From the NCBI RefSeq assembly GCF_003318255.1, contig NZ_QOCF01000014.1:1-64000 (forward strand): a stretch of 64,000 nucleotides of DNA, in the 5' to 3' direction. Source of the stretch: Ruegeria sp. A3M17. GTDB lineage: Bacteria; Pseudomonadota; Alphaproteobacteria; Rhodobacterales; Rhodobacteraceae. Positions 17,864-27,068 of this stretch are shown piece by piece. The notes beneath the pieces are model-generated. The model was given only the letters and a program-made list of their open reading frames with translations, was not told where the DNA came from and made no database searches. A program made the translations under genes and the position numbers. The number at the start of each line of letters is the position of its first letter. Positions within the stretch are counted from its first letter, which is position 1.

Positions 17864-18550
17864 TCAATTGGACTGTTTGGCAAGATCTTGTTCGATCTCT
17901 GCCCAATCGTCGAAGTGGATTACATTGCAGGGTGAATTCACGTTCTCCAGCCAGACAAAGACGGAGATGAATGGCTGGTCATAGACCCGGGTGGCGTGGG
18001 GATCGCCCGCCGCGTTCCAGATAAGTGATCCAGCCGGATAATCCTGCCAGTCACGGGTGCCAAACCGCCAACCAGATTTCTCGGACAGGTTCAGGTACAG
18101 CTCTGGTGCGTCGTGGTTGTGGTCGCGATACAGCGTCCTTGGGCCCAGCATGAAAATGCCAAGGTTGAAATCGGGATGGTGATGTCCACATGCGTCTGGC
18201 CCAATCAGCAGAGTATGTAGGTTACACTTTGTGTATCCCTCGCCTAATTCGGCACCAGGGGGATAGAATTGGGCGTTGTCTTCGCGCCAGATCAGATCAT
18301 CCTTGGCCGCTTTCAGACAACGTGCGATTTCCTGCAATTCGGGGGCGACAATCCCGGCGATGGCGTTCTTCAGAACCTCATCGTGCCGGGTTCCTTGGGG
18401 AGGTAAATCAATGAGCCTCTCACCCGTCAGGTCCATGGCTGCCAGCTTGTCCAACGTCAGATCAACGCCGCGCGTGGCAGCTCTGTGAGCCTGCAGATAG
18501 GTGACAATGGATTGAATAAGCGCCTGAATACGGCGTTGCTTGTCTGTCAT
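17864..18550 (-). CDS. DMSP lyase-family cupin (DddQ/DddL-like)
   Basis: Cupin of 228 residues. The metal and active-site pattern is Y141, H144, H146, E150, Y152 and H185 (YRDHNHDAPELY, then DPH). The spacing is that of the DMSP lyases DddQ, DddL and DddK, where these residues bind Zn/Fe and the Tyr removes the alpha proton, releasing DMS and acrylate. The length fits DddL (about 230) better than DddQ (about 200). Its start overlaps the stop of the acyl-CoA ligase by four bases. DMSP is the likely substrate; a paralogue acting on another beta-onium acid remains possible. Confidence 0.78.
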   Translation of the reverse strand: MTDKQRRIQALIQSIVTYLQAHRAATRGVDLTLDKLAAMDLTGERLIDLPPQGTRHDEVLKNAIAGIVAPELQEIARCLKAAKDDLIWREDNAQFYPPGAELGEGYTKCNLHTLLIGPDACGHHHPDFNLGIFMLGPRTLYRDHNHDAPELYLNLSEKSGWRFGTRDWQDYPAGSLIWNAAGDPHATRVYDQPFISVFVWLENVNSPCNVIHFDDWAEIEQDLAKQSN

Positions 18551-20172
18551 GATTTAAAGTCCGAGCGCGTTGAAATATCTTTCCGCACGAGTTTCTTGTC
18601 GAGCTTGCCGACGCTGGTTTTAGGTAGGCGGTCGACAAAGATTATCTCGTCTGGAACTGCCCATTTTGAGATCTCGCCTGCGTCAACCCGCGACTGGATT
18701 TCTTCCATGACTCTCAAGCGCACAAGATCCGGGTCGGCATCTTTTGCGGCTTGAGCAACCAAGACCGGCCTTTCGCCCCATTTCGCGTGCGGCAACCCGA
18801 TTGCCGCGACGTCCTCAACGCCGCTACAAGACGATGCTATGTTTTCCAGTGCCAGCGAGGAAATCCATTCGCCGCCGGTCTTGATCACATCCTTGAGGCG
18901 GTCAGTAATCTGCAACGATCCATTCCGACGGATATACCCAACATCCCCGGTATGCAGATACCCACCGTCCCAAAGCTCATCCGAGGCTTGCGCATTATCC
19001 AGATAGCCTTGTGTCAACCAGGGAGCCCGAGCGACAACTTCGCCGGTTGTTTCGCCGTCATGTGGAACGTCCTGCATATCCGGTGTCACAACGCGAAGGT
19101 CGACAAGCGGGCCGGGAAAGCCGGTTTGCGCCTGCACCTCTGGATCGTCGCTGGACAAATCGGCCACAGTCAGAAACGGACAGGTCTCGGACATACCATA
19201 TGCCGCATGCAAGGATATGCCTGCCGCCGCCGCCCTGTCTTGCAGATTGCGCGGCAAAGCGGCCCCGCCAATGATCACTTTCCATCTGTCCAGGTCAATT
19301 TGTGGGCAGCCCGGATGGTCGAGCACCATTGACAGAACCGTGGGCACGCAGTGGGAAAAGGTGACGTTTTCCTCTGCAATCAATCGCAAGATTGTGTCAG
19401 GGTCATATCGACCGGGATAGACCTGACGCAGCCCCAGCATCGTTGCGGCATATGGAAATCCCCAGCCGTGGACGTGAAACAAGGGTGTCAGCGGCATGTA
19501 GACGTCGCCGCGATGAAATCCGGCATTCCCGGGCCACGCGCCGAAACCTGCGATCAGGCCCAACGTGTGAAGGACCAACTGCCGGTGTGAATAGCTCACC
19601 CCCTTGGGATTGCCGGTGGTCCCGGTCGTATAAAACAGGGTTGCCGTTTGGTTTTCATCGAAGTCCGGGAAGTCAAAGCAGCCTGGGGCCTCGCTTATCC
19701 ACTCTTCATACCCTTCTCCGTCTCCGATCGGCACGATGATGATGTCTCGATTGAAGTCCGATTTGATATCATCAATGAGCGGCATGAAATCGCGGTGCAC
19801 GATAATCAGGTCCGGCTGCCCATGGTTGATCGTATAAAGAACCTGGGCAGGAGATAGACGGACGTTGATCGTGAAAAGGGTCGCGCCCATCATCGGGACC
19901 GCAAAAAAACATTCAAGATAGCGGTGTGTGTCCCAATCCATGACGCCGACGCGCATGCCCTCACGTATCCCGCTGGACTTTAAAGAATTGGCAAGTTGGC
20001 GCATGCGTTTACCCAAGTCCGCGTAGCTCAGCCGCATTTCGGAGCCGCTGACGATCTCTTGGCTGGCTGACGCGAGCTGGGATCCGGCCAGCAAGTGTTT
20101 AATCAGCAACGGATAGCCATATGCATTTGGCGATGGTGAAAGTGGTGGCATGAAGGTGGAATCCCATAACAT
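18547..20172 (-). CDS. AMP-dependent acyl-CoA ligase (DmdB/fatty-acyl type)
   Basis: ANL-superfamily ligase of 541 residues with the ATP loop FYTTGTTGNPKGVSYSHR, the AAYGMSETCP motif, the hinge DRLKDVIKTGGEWIS and the catalytic Lys in KTSVGKLDKK. Length and motifs fit medium/long-chain and methylmercaptopropionate (DmdB-like) ligases. In this operon it may activate acrylate, 3-hydroxypropionate or a longer acid to its CoA ester. It is the first gene of the block and is divergent from a LysR gene. ATG 20172 has no strong ribosome site; ATG 20151 is an alternative. Confidence 0.88.
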   Translation of the reverse strand: MLWDSTFMPPLSPSPNAYGYPLLIKHLLAGSQLASASQEIVSGSEMRLSYADLGKRMRQLANSLKSSGIREGMRVGVMDWDTHRYLECFFAVPMMGATLFTINVRLSPAQVLYTINHGQPDLIIVHRDFMPLIDDIKSDFNRDIIIVPIGDGEGYEEWISEAPGCFDFPDFDENQTATLFYTTGTTGNPKGVSYSHRQLVLHTLGLIAGFGAWPGNAGFHRGDVYMPLTPLFHVHGWGFPYAATMLGLRQVYPGRYDPDTILRLIAEENVTFSHCVPTVLSMVLDHPGCPQIDLDRWKVIIGGAALPRNLQDRAAAAGISLHAAYGMSETCPFLTVADLSSDDPEVQAQTGFPGPLVDLRVVTPDMQDVPHDGETTGEVVARAPWLTQGYLDNAQASDELWDGGYLHTGDVGYIRRNGSLQITDRLKDVIKTGGEWISSLALENIASSCSGVEDVAAIGLPHAKWGERPVLVAQAAKDADPDLVRLRVMEEIQSRVDAGEISKWAVPDEIIFVDRLPKTSVGKLDKKLVRKDISTRSDFKS

Positions 20173-20213
20173 CTCTATCTGCTAATCTGGCATTTCTCAT
20201 CCAGTTGAAGAAT

Positions 20214-20232
20214 TGAAAGAAATTTCCTTTCA
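20214..20232. promoter_or_regulatory. Inverted repeat in divergent promoter
   Basis: TGAAAG-N7-CTTTCA sits 42 bases upstream of the acyl-CoA ligase start in the 216-base gap shared with the LysR gene at 20389. The size and place suit a LysR-type operator for the ligase/cupin operon. No test of binding is possible from sequence alone. Confidence 0.4.
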
Positions 20233-20388
20233 TCAAGAAATTCTAACCGATCACATCGTACCGCGAATTGCGTGTTACCCCCTGACAGGTTATGAAAAAG
20301 AGTATCAATACCCTGCTATATTCGCGCCCGTCGTCGGATAACTCTGCTTGAGGGTAAGCAGAATTGATTTCATCGAGGAGATGCAGCA

Positions 20389-21312
20389 ATGACCACTCAC
20401 ATGCCCACGCTGGTTTCACTGCGCGCTTTTGAGGCGGTGGCGCGTCACAAGAGTTTCCGAAAGGCCGCTGACGAGATTTGTGTGACGCATGCGGCAGTCA
20501 GCCACCAGGTCAAAGCATTAGAAACAACAATCGGCGTTAAACTACTGGAACGCACAAGCCGTTCGGTCGAGCTAACACCGGCTGGCGAGCAATATTACCC
20601 GCCAATACGCGAACACATTCAGGGAATCATCAAAGCCACTCGGCGCATCCAGACACCTGAGGAACCGGACGTGTTGCTCGTTCAGTCCTACGCAAGTTTC
20701 AATACAATGTGGCTTCAGCCCAGATTGGCGGACTTTCTTCAGGATAATCCGGACACGCGTGTGCGCATCGTCTCTACCTTTGAAGACGGTGATTATGACA
20801 TGCACCGGTTCGATGTGGGCGTGTTCAACGCGCCACCATTTGACAAACGGTTTGACTATAGCCCCTTGTTCGAAACGGATATCTACCCGGTATGTGCTCC
20901 GGAGGCCTTGAATGCGCCAAGCGGTGGAATGCCGCTGGAAGAGCTAAGAAATTTCCTGTTGCTGAGTGTCCCAAACACATGGAATGAGCCGGATGACTGG
21001 GACTGTTGGTTGGATGCGGCGGGCTTAGATCGCGAAACGATGAAATTTGGCTCTGTTTTCGACAATTACCCGCTTGTCCGTGAGGCTGTTCTAAATAATC
21101 ACGGTATCAGCGTCGCAAGGGCACCGTTTTGCGCGCGTGATCTTGAGAGGGGGCGTCTGGTTAGACCCTTCGACATTTCAGTGCCAGAGCCAGGCCGCTG
21201 GTATCTGGCGACGCAAAAAGAGCGTGCACCCAACCCCAAGCTCGATACATTTATCGACTGGCTGTTCGAACAGATCGAGGCCGACCCAACCATGCGGCTA
21301 TTTCGGGCCTGA
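20389..21312 (+). CDS. LysR family regulator (GcvA-like)
   Basis: Regulator of 307 residues of the GcvA/AmpR branch: LVSLRAFEAVARHKSFRKAA, VTHAAVSHQVKALE and ERTSRSVELTPAGEQYY form the DNA-binding part, followed by the effector domain. GAGGAG about eight bases before ATG 20389 supports the start. It is divergent from the ligase/DMSP-lyase-family operon and convergent with the betaine-type importer. It is the likely switch for the operon; DMSP-lyase genes in Roseobacters are often next to LysR genes. Confidence 0.92.
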   Translation: MTTHMPTLVSLRAFEAVARHKSFRKAADEICVTHAAVSHQVKALETTIGVKLLERTSRSVELTPAGEQYYPPIREHIQGIIKATRRIQTPEEPDVLLVQSYASFNTMWLQPRLADFLQDNPDTRVRIVSTFEDGDYDMHRFDVGVFNAPPFDKRFDYSPLFETDIYPVCAPEALNAPSGGMPLEELRNFLLLSVPNTWNEPDDWDCWLDAAGLDRETMKFGSVFDNYPLVREAVLNNHGISVARAPFCARDLERGRLVRPFDISVPEPGRWYLATQKERAPNPKLDTFIDWLFEQIEADPTMRLFRA

Positions 21313-21345
21313 TCTGTTGAATTCCAGCTCTGCCATCAGCGCGCT

Positions 21346-22404
21346 TCAGGACTGACGCGCACCGGCCTCGGATGCAACGCGAGGGACAAGAGCGCGAACC
21401 AGTTCGGTCATATCCAGTGTGCCGACCGTCTGCTCCCCATCCTTGACAACATAGGCGTGTGACGTATCCCCGCCGGACCGCGCGATCATGCTTTCGAGCG
21501 TGTCGTTCACGTCCACTTCGCCATGGGCATCTTTTGGCACTTTGCCACCGACAAGCGGGGTCATAATCGAGCGCACCCGCAGAACCCGTGCGCGGTTGAT
21601 GTCGCTCACGAAATCTTCGATGTAGGGATCGTTGGGGTTCAGCAGGATATGCTGCGGCTCACCCTGCTGCACGACAAAGCCGTCCTTTAGGATCACAAGG
21701 TGATCGGCCAGCTTCAACGCCTCATCTAGATCGTGAGTGATGAAGATGATGGTCTTGTGCAGCTCTTTTTGCAGCTCGAGCAGCAGGTCCTGCATGTCGG
21801 TTCGGATCAGTGGGTCAAGAGCCGAGAAAGCCTCGTCCATCAGCATGATCGGTGTGTTCGCGGTCAGCGCCCGGGCAATGCCCACACGCTGTTGCATCCC
21901 ACCGGACAATTGCGCTGGATAATGGTTCTCGAACCCGCTCAGACCCACGCGTTCCAGCCATTTTGCGGCTTCCTTATCGCAATCCGCCTCAGGCTCGCCA
22001 CGCACCGACAAGGGCATGCCTGCATTCTTCAGCACGGTCTTGTGCGGCAATAACGCGAACTTCTGGAAAACCATCGACATCTTTTCTTGACGGGCATGAC
22101 GCAGCCCGTCCTCGGACAGTTGCATCACATCTTCGCCCTGCACGATTATCTCGCCCGCAGTGGGTTCGATCAACCGGTTCAGGTGGCGGATCAGCGTGGA
22201 CTTACCCGAGCCTGACAGGCCCATGACCACTGTGATTTCCCCCGCCTGCATATCGACGTTGATGTTGTTGAGCCCCAACACGTGCCCGTGCTGCGCCAGC
22301 AATTCTTCTTTGCCCATGCCATCCTGGACATGGTGCAACACGTCCTTGTCGCGGGCGCCAAAGATTTTATAGAGCCCGGACAGGCGGACCATTGGTTGTG
22401 TCAT
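21346..22404 (-). CDS. proV: Glycine betaine/proline-type ABC transporter, ATP-binding subunit
   Basis: ATPase of 352 residues with Walker A GLSGSGKST, signature LSGGMQQRVGIARAL, Walker B PIMLMDEAFSALDP, a His switch in FITHDLDEAL and a C-terminal CBS-like region, as in ProV/OpuAA. Last gene of an SBP-permease-ATPase operon and preceded by AAGGAG. The importer would bring in betaine-type osmolytes; DMSP is a known substrate of such systems, which fits the DMSP-lyase-family gene close by. Confidence 0.92.
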   Translation of the reverse strand: MTQPMVRLSGLYKIFGARDKDVLHHVQDGMGKEELLAQHGHVLGLNNINVDMQAGEITVVMGLSGSGKSTLIRHLNRLIEPTAGEIIVQGEDVMQLSEDGLRHARQEKMSMVFQKFALLPHKTVLKNAGMPLSVRGEPEADCDKEAAKWLERVGLSGFENHYPAQLSGGMQQRVGIARALTANTPIMLMDEAFSALDPLIRTDMQDLLLELQKELHKTIIFITHDLDEALKLADHLVILKDGFVVQQGEPQHILLNPNDPYIEDFVSDINRARVLRVRSIMTPLVGGKVPKDAHGEVDVNDTLESMIARSGGDTSHAYVVKDGEQTVGTLDMTELVRALVPRVASEAGARQS

Positions 22405-22416
22405 TGAACCGGCTCC

Positions 22417-23445
22417 TTAGTGTTTGACTTGGGTCTTATCGACCCGTGTGAGAGCTGCCTTGGACACACGGTCAAGGATCACTGCCAGCAGAACAATGCC
22501 GATACCCGCAACGATGCCCACACCCAGTTCAAGGTTTCGGATACCGCGCAACACGTTCACGCCAAGGCCAGGGGCCGAAACAAGAGAGGCGATCACGACC
22601 ATGGCAAGGCTCATCATGATGGTCTGGTTGATCCCGGCCATGATGTTCGGCAGCGCCAGCGGCAATTGTACTCGCATCAGTTTCTGGCGGTCATTCATGC
22701 CAAAGGCATTGGCCGCTTCGATCACGTCCTGATCTACAAGGCGGATGCCAAGGTCGGTCAAACGGATCACCGGCACAATCGCGTAAAGGATGATCGCAAT
22801 CCCGTACAGTTTGGATTCCGTGACCGAGAACAAGAAAATCAGAGGGATCAGGTACACGAAAGTCGGCAGGGTCTGCAGCAGGTCGAGTAACGGAACCACG
22901 CTTTTTTGCAATCGGTCGGATTTCGACATGGCAATTCCAATGGGCACACCGAAAAGCACTGATATCGTAGTACATACAAAGATGATCGACAGGGTCTGCA
23001 TCGCCACATCGTAGTGGTCTACGACGGCCAGCAGCATAATCGAGACGGCGACGAAGATCGTCACAGGGCGCGAACGCGACGCGTACCAGGAAATCGCCAC
23101 CAGAAGCGGGACCATGATGAACCATGGCGTCGCTTCAAACAGCCAAAGTGCGCCATCCAACATCCAGCTCAGTGGCTGTGTAATCGGGTCCAGAACAGTT
23201 TTTAGAGCCGGTTTGGCTGCCAGAAACCCTTCTTCGATACCGTTGGTTACATCGCGTGACTGCCATATGCGGTTGCAGCTTTCATGCAGATTATCAAACG
23301 AGGGGATTGGAATGAGGGGCCCAGAGGCCTCTTCTCCTCTTGCTTGCGCCGCAAGATCCGCCAGCGAAAGAGGCGCTTTGTCGTCTGACGTGCCGCACCA
23401 GTCGCTCAACCCCAAGGCGCTGAATATCTCGTCGTAGAAGGCCAT
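22417..23445 (-). CDS. proW: Betaine-type ABC transporter, permease
   Basis: Permease of 342 residues with several hydrophobic helices and the binding-protein-dependent transport motif near VIEAANAFGMNDRQKLMRVQ (the EAA loop), followed by LPLALPNIMAGINQTIMMSL. The long N-terminal cytoplasmic region with the DNLHESCNRIWQSRDV segment is usual for ProW. Twelve bases separate its stop from the ProV start, so the genes are co-transcribed. Confidence 0.92.
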   Translation of the reverse strand: MAFYDEIFSALGLSDWCGTSDDKAPLSLADLAAQARGEEASGPLIPIPSFDNLHESCNRIWQSRDVTNGIEEGFLAAKPALKTVLDPITQPLSWMLDGALWLFEATPWFIMVPLLVAISWYASRSRPVTIFVAVSIMLLAVVDHYDVAMQTLSIIFVCTTISVLFGVPIGIAMSKSDRLQKSVVPLLDLLQTLPTFVYLIPLIFLFSVTESKLYGIAIILYAIVPVIRLTDLGIRLVDQDVIEAANAFGMNDRQKLMRVQLPLALPNIMAGINQTIMMSLAMVVIASLVSAPGLGVNVLRGIRNLELGVGIVAGIGIVLLAVILDRVSKAALTRVDKTQVKH

Positions 23446-23477
23446 TAATTCTACTTCCCCATCCAGGTTAATGCGTC

Positions 23478-23503
23478 AGGGGCATCGCTGAGGATGCCCC
23501 TGT
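23478..23503. other. Intra-operon hairpin between binding protein and permease genes
   Basis: CAGGGGCATC-GCTGAG-GATGCCCCTG forms a perfect ten-base-pair stem in the 67-base gap between the substrate-binding protein gene and proW. No T run follows on the minus strand, so it looks like an RNA-stabilising or attenuating hairpin rather than a full terminator. Such hairpins often give more binding protein than membrane subunits. Confidence 0.6.
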
Positions 23504-23512
23504 CCATGCAGT

Positions 23513-24484
23513 TTACTGCAGCAATGCGGAAAGTTTGTCGCGCGCAGCATCGTTAAGCCACGCCCCCCAGACATCCTTGTAGGTCGTCAGAAAGTGCACA
23601 GCACCTTCATCGTAGGAGGCGTTGTTGTCCTCGACCCATGCCAGCGTTTCGCCCATCTGTGCGTTGGTGAAGGACAGATTTGTCATCAGCTCAGAGATTT
23701 CTGCGTTTTCAGCCATGAATTCCTTGGAAAGAACTGTAACCACTTCACTGCGAGGGAAGGCGCTCATTGCTGGCGTCTCGCATTCCGCTGTGATGTTGCA
23801 GGCGTGCTTTTCAGGGTCATGGGGGCCCATATCGACCAGGGTCATCGGGTATTTGCCCAGTACCGATGTCGGTGCCCAATAAAAACCGAACCACGGCTCT
23901 TTGTTTTCGTAGGCGGCAGCGATCGAAGCCGCAAGGGTTTCGCCTGATCCATGCACGAAGTTTTCAATGCCTGCATCAATCAACCCGCCTGCCTTCATCA
24001 GGTTGGTGCTGACATTCAGACAAGTCCATCCCTCGGGGCAGTTGTGAAAGCGATTTCCGACGAGTTCGGGGTTGGCTGCTATACCTTCAATTGTTGCCAG
24101 TTCCGGATGCTCTTCCACAAGGTAGTTCGGAACAAAGAACCCTTCGACACCGCCATCTGATAGAACTTCGGTCACAGGAATGATTGCACCTGAGTCAACC
24201 AGCCCTTGGTAAGCCGGCGCGCCGTTTGTCCAAATTTCGGTCAGAATATCGGGCTCTCCGGTCTCGGATACGGATGCCAGCGCAGGGTTGCTCGAGAGCG
24301 GAACCGTCGTCACTTCGCAACCATAGCCTTGCTCCATCAGGAACTTCGAGACCGCGGTCACAATTTGCGCTGACCCCCAATCGGCCTGCATCAGTGATAC
24401 TTCACCGCAGTCGTCTGCCTGGGCCGCCGAGGCGGTGATTGCCGCAGCAAATACACACCCGAGTCCCGTTGAAATCTTGAACAT
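23513..24484 (-). CDS. proX: Betaine-type ABC transporter, substrate-binding protein
   Basis: Periplasmic binding protein of 323 residues with a signal peptide (KISTGLGCVFAAAITASAAQ, cleavage after AQA) and the OpuAC fold (MQADWGSAQIVTAVSKFL, DILTEIWTNGAPAY, KEPWFGFYWAPTS). Aromatic residues in these segments could form the cage that holds a quaternary ammonium or sulfonium group. AGGAGG precedes ATG 24484. First gene of the importer operon. Substrate may be glycine betaine, choline, proline betaine or DMSP. Confidence 0.9.
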   Translation of the reverse strand: MFKISTGLGCVFAAAITASAAQADDCGEVSLMQADWGSAQIVTAVSKFLMEQGYGCEVTTVPLSSNPALASVSETGEPDILTEIWTNGAPAYQGLVDSGAIIPVTEVLSDGGVEGFFVPNYLVEEHPELATIEGIAANPELVGNRFHNCPEGWTCLNVSTNLMKAGGLIDAGIENFVHGSGETLAASIAAAYENKEPWFGFYWAPTSVLGKYPMTLVDMGPHDPEKHACNITAECETPAMSAFPRSEVVTVLSKEFMAENAEISELMTNLSFTNAQMGETLAWVEDNNASYDEGAVHFLTTYKDVWGAWLNDAARDKLSALLQ

Positions 24485-25041
24485 TTCTTTCCTCCTTGTT
24501 ATCGGCGAAACAGGGGCGGAGAAACGCTCCAAGCCAAAATTCGCCTTGTTTGTAGCGATGATTTGTACCGACAGGCTTATGAGCAAAAAACTGAAAAGAA
24601 TTTTGAATCATGTACAATTGTTTACAGGTGGAGGGATGAAGCGGGCGCGAATTTAGTGACTTTCGTTCCAACGAAAGCTTCTCAGATGTAAATCCCTAGG
24701 TGGTTTATGCGTGTGTATTTTTGACTCTTCCCAAAAGACGGCAGGAGGAGTGATCACACCCGAGGGCGGCCGTTCTGTGCTCATCACGCCCATTCGAGCT
24801 AGCTGCAGTATCGGTAGATTTGGGCTCAGAACGGCCTAATGCTCACGCGGCAATGCTGTTGCGGCAGCCAAATGCAGACCGGTCATCGGGTGGCCAGGCC
24901 AAGCCATTGATATCGTGTCTTGTCCCACAATGAGCAACCTTTGGCAGACCGGGGGCCGTAGTTCGCACCGCAAGCGGCGAAATCTGACTGCGAGCCCAAC
25001 CTTCCGATATTCTGCACCGCCGCGAATGACTGCTGCGCAGT
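24485..25041. other. Gene-free stretch with degenerate repeats
   Basis: About 560 bases. The first part should hold the promoter of the importer operon. From about 24740 onward there is low-complexity mosaic sequence of the repeat family: GATTTGGGCTCAGAACGG near 24817, and from 24988 GAGCCCAACCTTCC, which resembles the GAGCCCAAACTGTTCC block at 11821. No gene or RNA was recognised. Confidence 0.5.
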
Positions 25042-25767
25042 TTACGCGCCCGACAGCTCCGCCTTATGTACTGCAGCCAGCTCAGCCATACTGTTGAAGC
25101 AGAAGTCATAGCTGGGCATCTCTCCGGGGTTCATTGTTGCCCCGAACCCTTCTTTTTCGTGACGACGATAGATCCAGCAATTAGCGAGCCCGTGTTTATT
25201 GGCAGGGCCATGATCGTGGAACATGCTTTCTGCTGTATGAAGAATGTCCTTCTTGGAGATGCCTTGCCGCGCAAGCGTTTCCAGCATGTAGTCAAAGTTT
25301 CGATCAGATGGTTTGTAGCTGCCAACGTCTTCAGCGGTGTAGACACCATCAAAGTGGACATCTAGCCGAGCATTCGAGCCTGAAAAACTCGTATTGTCGG
25401 TATTGGTCAGGACGACCAGTTTGTAGTGTTGTTTGAGGTAGGCGAGTGCTTCACGGCTGTCGTCAAACGCAGGCCATTGGCGCACGGACAGGCCGTATGC
25501 TTGGCATTCTTCCCAAGTCACTTCGACACCCCATTCTTCAGCCAGACGACGGTAAACCACTGCAAGAAGATCAAAGTACTTTTTGTTGGGTGTCCAGCGC
25601 TGCGTCGTGGATTCATGATAGGCGTGTGCTTCAAGAATATCGTCGCGCGTCAGGTTTTGACTGACCTTGTCCGTCAATGGTTTGAGAGCTGTGACCATGC
25701 CGCTTTCCCAGTCGATCAGCGTGCCATAAACGTCGAATGCTAGAACCTTGAAGTCCGTCAGTTTCAT
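25042..25767 (-). CDS. Haloacid dehalogenase, type II
   Basis: HAD-superfamily hydrolase of 241 residues. The nucleophile is D12 in LAFDVYGTLIDW; the later motifs VVLTNTDN, a Lys in SYKPSDRNFDY and ESMFHDHGPANKHGL complete the active site. These fit 2-haloacid dehalogenases or related phosphatases; the YGTL signature favours the (S)-2-haloacid type. It stands alone upstream of the importer. A role in marine halo-organic breakdown is possible, but many such genes are phosphatases of unknown substrate. Confidence 0.85.
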   Translation of the reverse strand: MKLTDFKVLAFDVYGTLIDWESGMVTALKPLTDKVSQNLTRDDILEAHAYHESTTQRWTPNKKYFDLLAVVYRRLAEEWGVEVTWEECQAYGLSVRQWPAFDDSREALAYLKQHYKLVVLTNTDNTSFSGSNARLDVHFDGVYTAEDVGSYKPSDRNFDYMLETLARQGISKKDILHTAESMFHDHGPANKHGLANCWIYRRHEKEGFGATMNPGEMPSYDFCFNSMAELAAVHKAELSGA

Positions 25768-25813
25768 AGTTTCTCTCCTTCTTGTTGGTATGGGCGATTT
25801 CGCTGAATTGTGT

Positions 25814-26080
25814 TCAGGCCCAACGGATCAACCCAATAATTGCTGACGTTGCATAGAACACCTGGAGCAATAGGAACGTCCAACGCCGGTCTAAAATCGC
25901 CCATCCTGCAAACAGCGCCGACGACACCAAAAGCAAGGAAAACCCAAGCATCTCCGCTCCAATGTTCATCGCAATCGACATCGCATAGACCATGGCCAGA
26001 ATGGAGCCGATGACTTCGAATAGAGAAGTGAGCTTGCGATGGTCGCGCGTTATAGCGTTTTGATAGCTAGTGTCGGTCAT
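25814..26080 (-). CDS. Small membrane protein, family not recognised
   Basis: Protein of 88 residues with three predicted membrane segments: FEVIGSILAMVYAMSIAMNI, LGFSLLLVSSALFAGWAIL and FLLLQVFYATSAIIGLI. ATG 26080 has GAGGA seven bases upstream, favouring it over a longer frame starting at 26155. It is divergent from the LysR gene at 26190 and is its likely target. I do not recognise the family; a transporter subunit or stress-related small protein are both possible. Confidence 0.7.
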   Translation of the reverse strand: MTDTSYQNAITRDHRKLTSLFEVIGSILAMVYAMSIAMNIGAEMLGFSLLLVSSALFAGWAILDRRWTFLLLQVFYATSAIIGLIRWA

Positions 26081-26189
26081 GTGGTGTCCTCGCAAATTTG
26101 GCTTTGCAAGATGGATAACCAAAGCTAAGATATGACACAAATGAATGATTGTCATATTTTGATGCTAACTTGTCATGTGAGGAGCAACC

Positions 26190-27068
26190 TTGGCTGAACG
26201 GCTGGAAATCGATGCAATGCGTGCGTTGTGCGCCATTGGCACCAGTGGCGGTGTTACCAATGCGGCGAGACAGTTGGGTGTGTCGCAGTCAGCCGTTAGC
26301 CACAAAATCAAACGGTTAGAAAGTGCGTTGGATTGCACCCTCTTAGCACGGCAATCCGGAGGACCACTGTTCACGGATGCCGGAAAACGCCTTCATGATT
26401 ATGCCTTGCGTATTGTCAATCTGCACGACGAAGCGCTTTCAGATTTGGGAAAGAAAAACTTGAATGGAGCTATTCGTCTGGGCATGACCGAAGATGCTAC
26501 GACCAGCGACATCGCTGGAATCCTTGGTCGGTTTACGCGGTTGTACCCTTCTGTAAGTGTGCGAACGCGGACCAGCCAAAGCCTGAATGTTCAAGCCTGG
26601 CTGCAAGCAGATGAGCTTGATCTTGCGATGATGCAGGTGTTCACAACAGACATAGAGCCCCAAGATCAGGCTCTCTTTGATGACACCCTTCATTGGGTCA
26701 AATCGAAAGACTATGAACTAGACCTCGCTCGACCAATTCCGTTTCTGTCATTCGATACCAATTGCTTTTACCGGAAGTGGGGTTTTTCGGAGGTGCTGCA
26801 AGAAGGACAATCCTTTGAGAAAGTCCTTGAGTGCCCAAGTGCCGCAGGCATTCAATCGGGTGTTCGTTCAGGGCTTGGTATTGCCTTGTTGAACGGAATG
26901 CATGTGACGGACGACATGGATGTGATCGAAAACCTGTTTCCATTGCCGCCTAGCATTACATTCGTTGCACGGGTTAATCCCAAAAGCAGGTCCGCTCCAG
27001 TCAAGGCACTGGTCTCAGAAATCGCACGCGAGTTTCGAGTGCCTGCCTCATTGAGTGCCGCTGAATAA
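26190..27068 (+). CDS. LysR family transcriptional regulator
   Basis: Regulator of 292 residues with helix-turn-helix (IDAMRALCAIGTSGGVTNAA, VSQSAVSHKIKRLE) and effector domain. It starts with TTG at 26190: TGAGGAG lies five to seven bases upstream and there is no in-frame ATG until residue 10. Divergent from the small membrane protein gene at 26080, which it probably controls. The effector is unknown. Confidence 0.88.
   Translation: MAERLEIDAMRALCAIGTSGGVTNAARQLGVSQSAVSHKIKRLESALDCTLLARQSGGPLFTDAGKRLHDYALRIVNLHDEALSDLGKKNLNGAIRLGMTEDATTSDIAGILGRFTRLYPSVSVRTRTSQSLNVQAWLQADELDLAMMQVFTTDIEPQDQALFDDTLHWVKSKDYELDLARPIPFLSFDTNCFYRKWGFSEVLQEGQSFEKVLECPSAAGIQSGVRSGLGIALLNGMHVTDDMDVIENLFPLPPSITFVARVNPKSRSAPVKALVSEIAREFRVPASLSAAE

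Noticed and set aside
25042..25767. Functional link between the haloacid dehalogenase and the reductive dehalogenase
   Set aside because: They are over 30 kb apart with no shared regulation visible, and type II HAD proteins often have other substrates.
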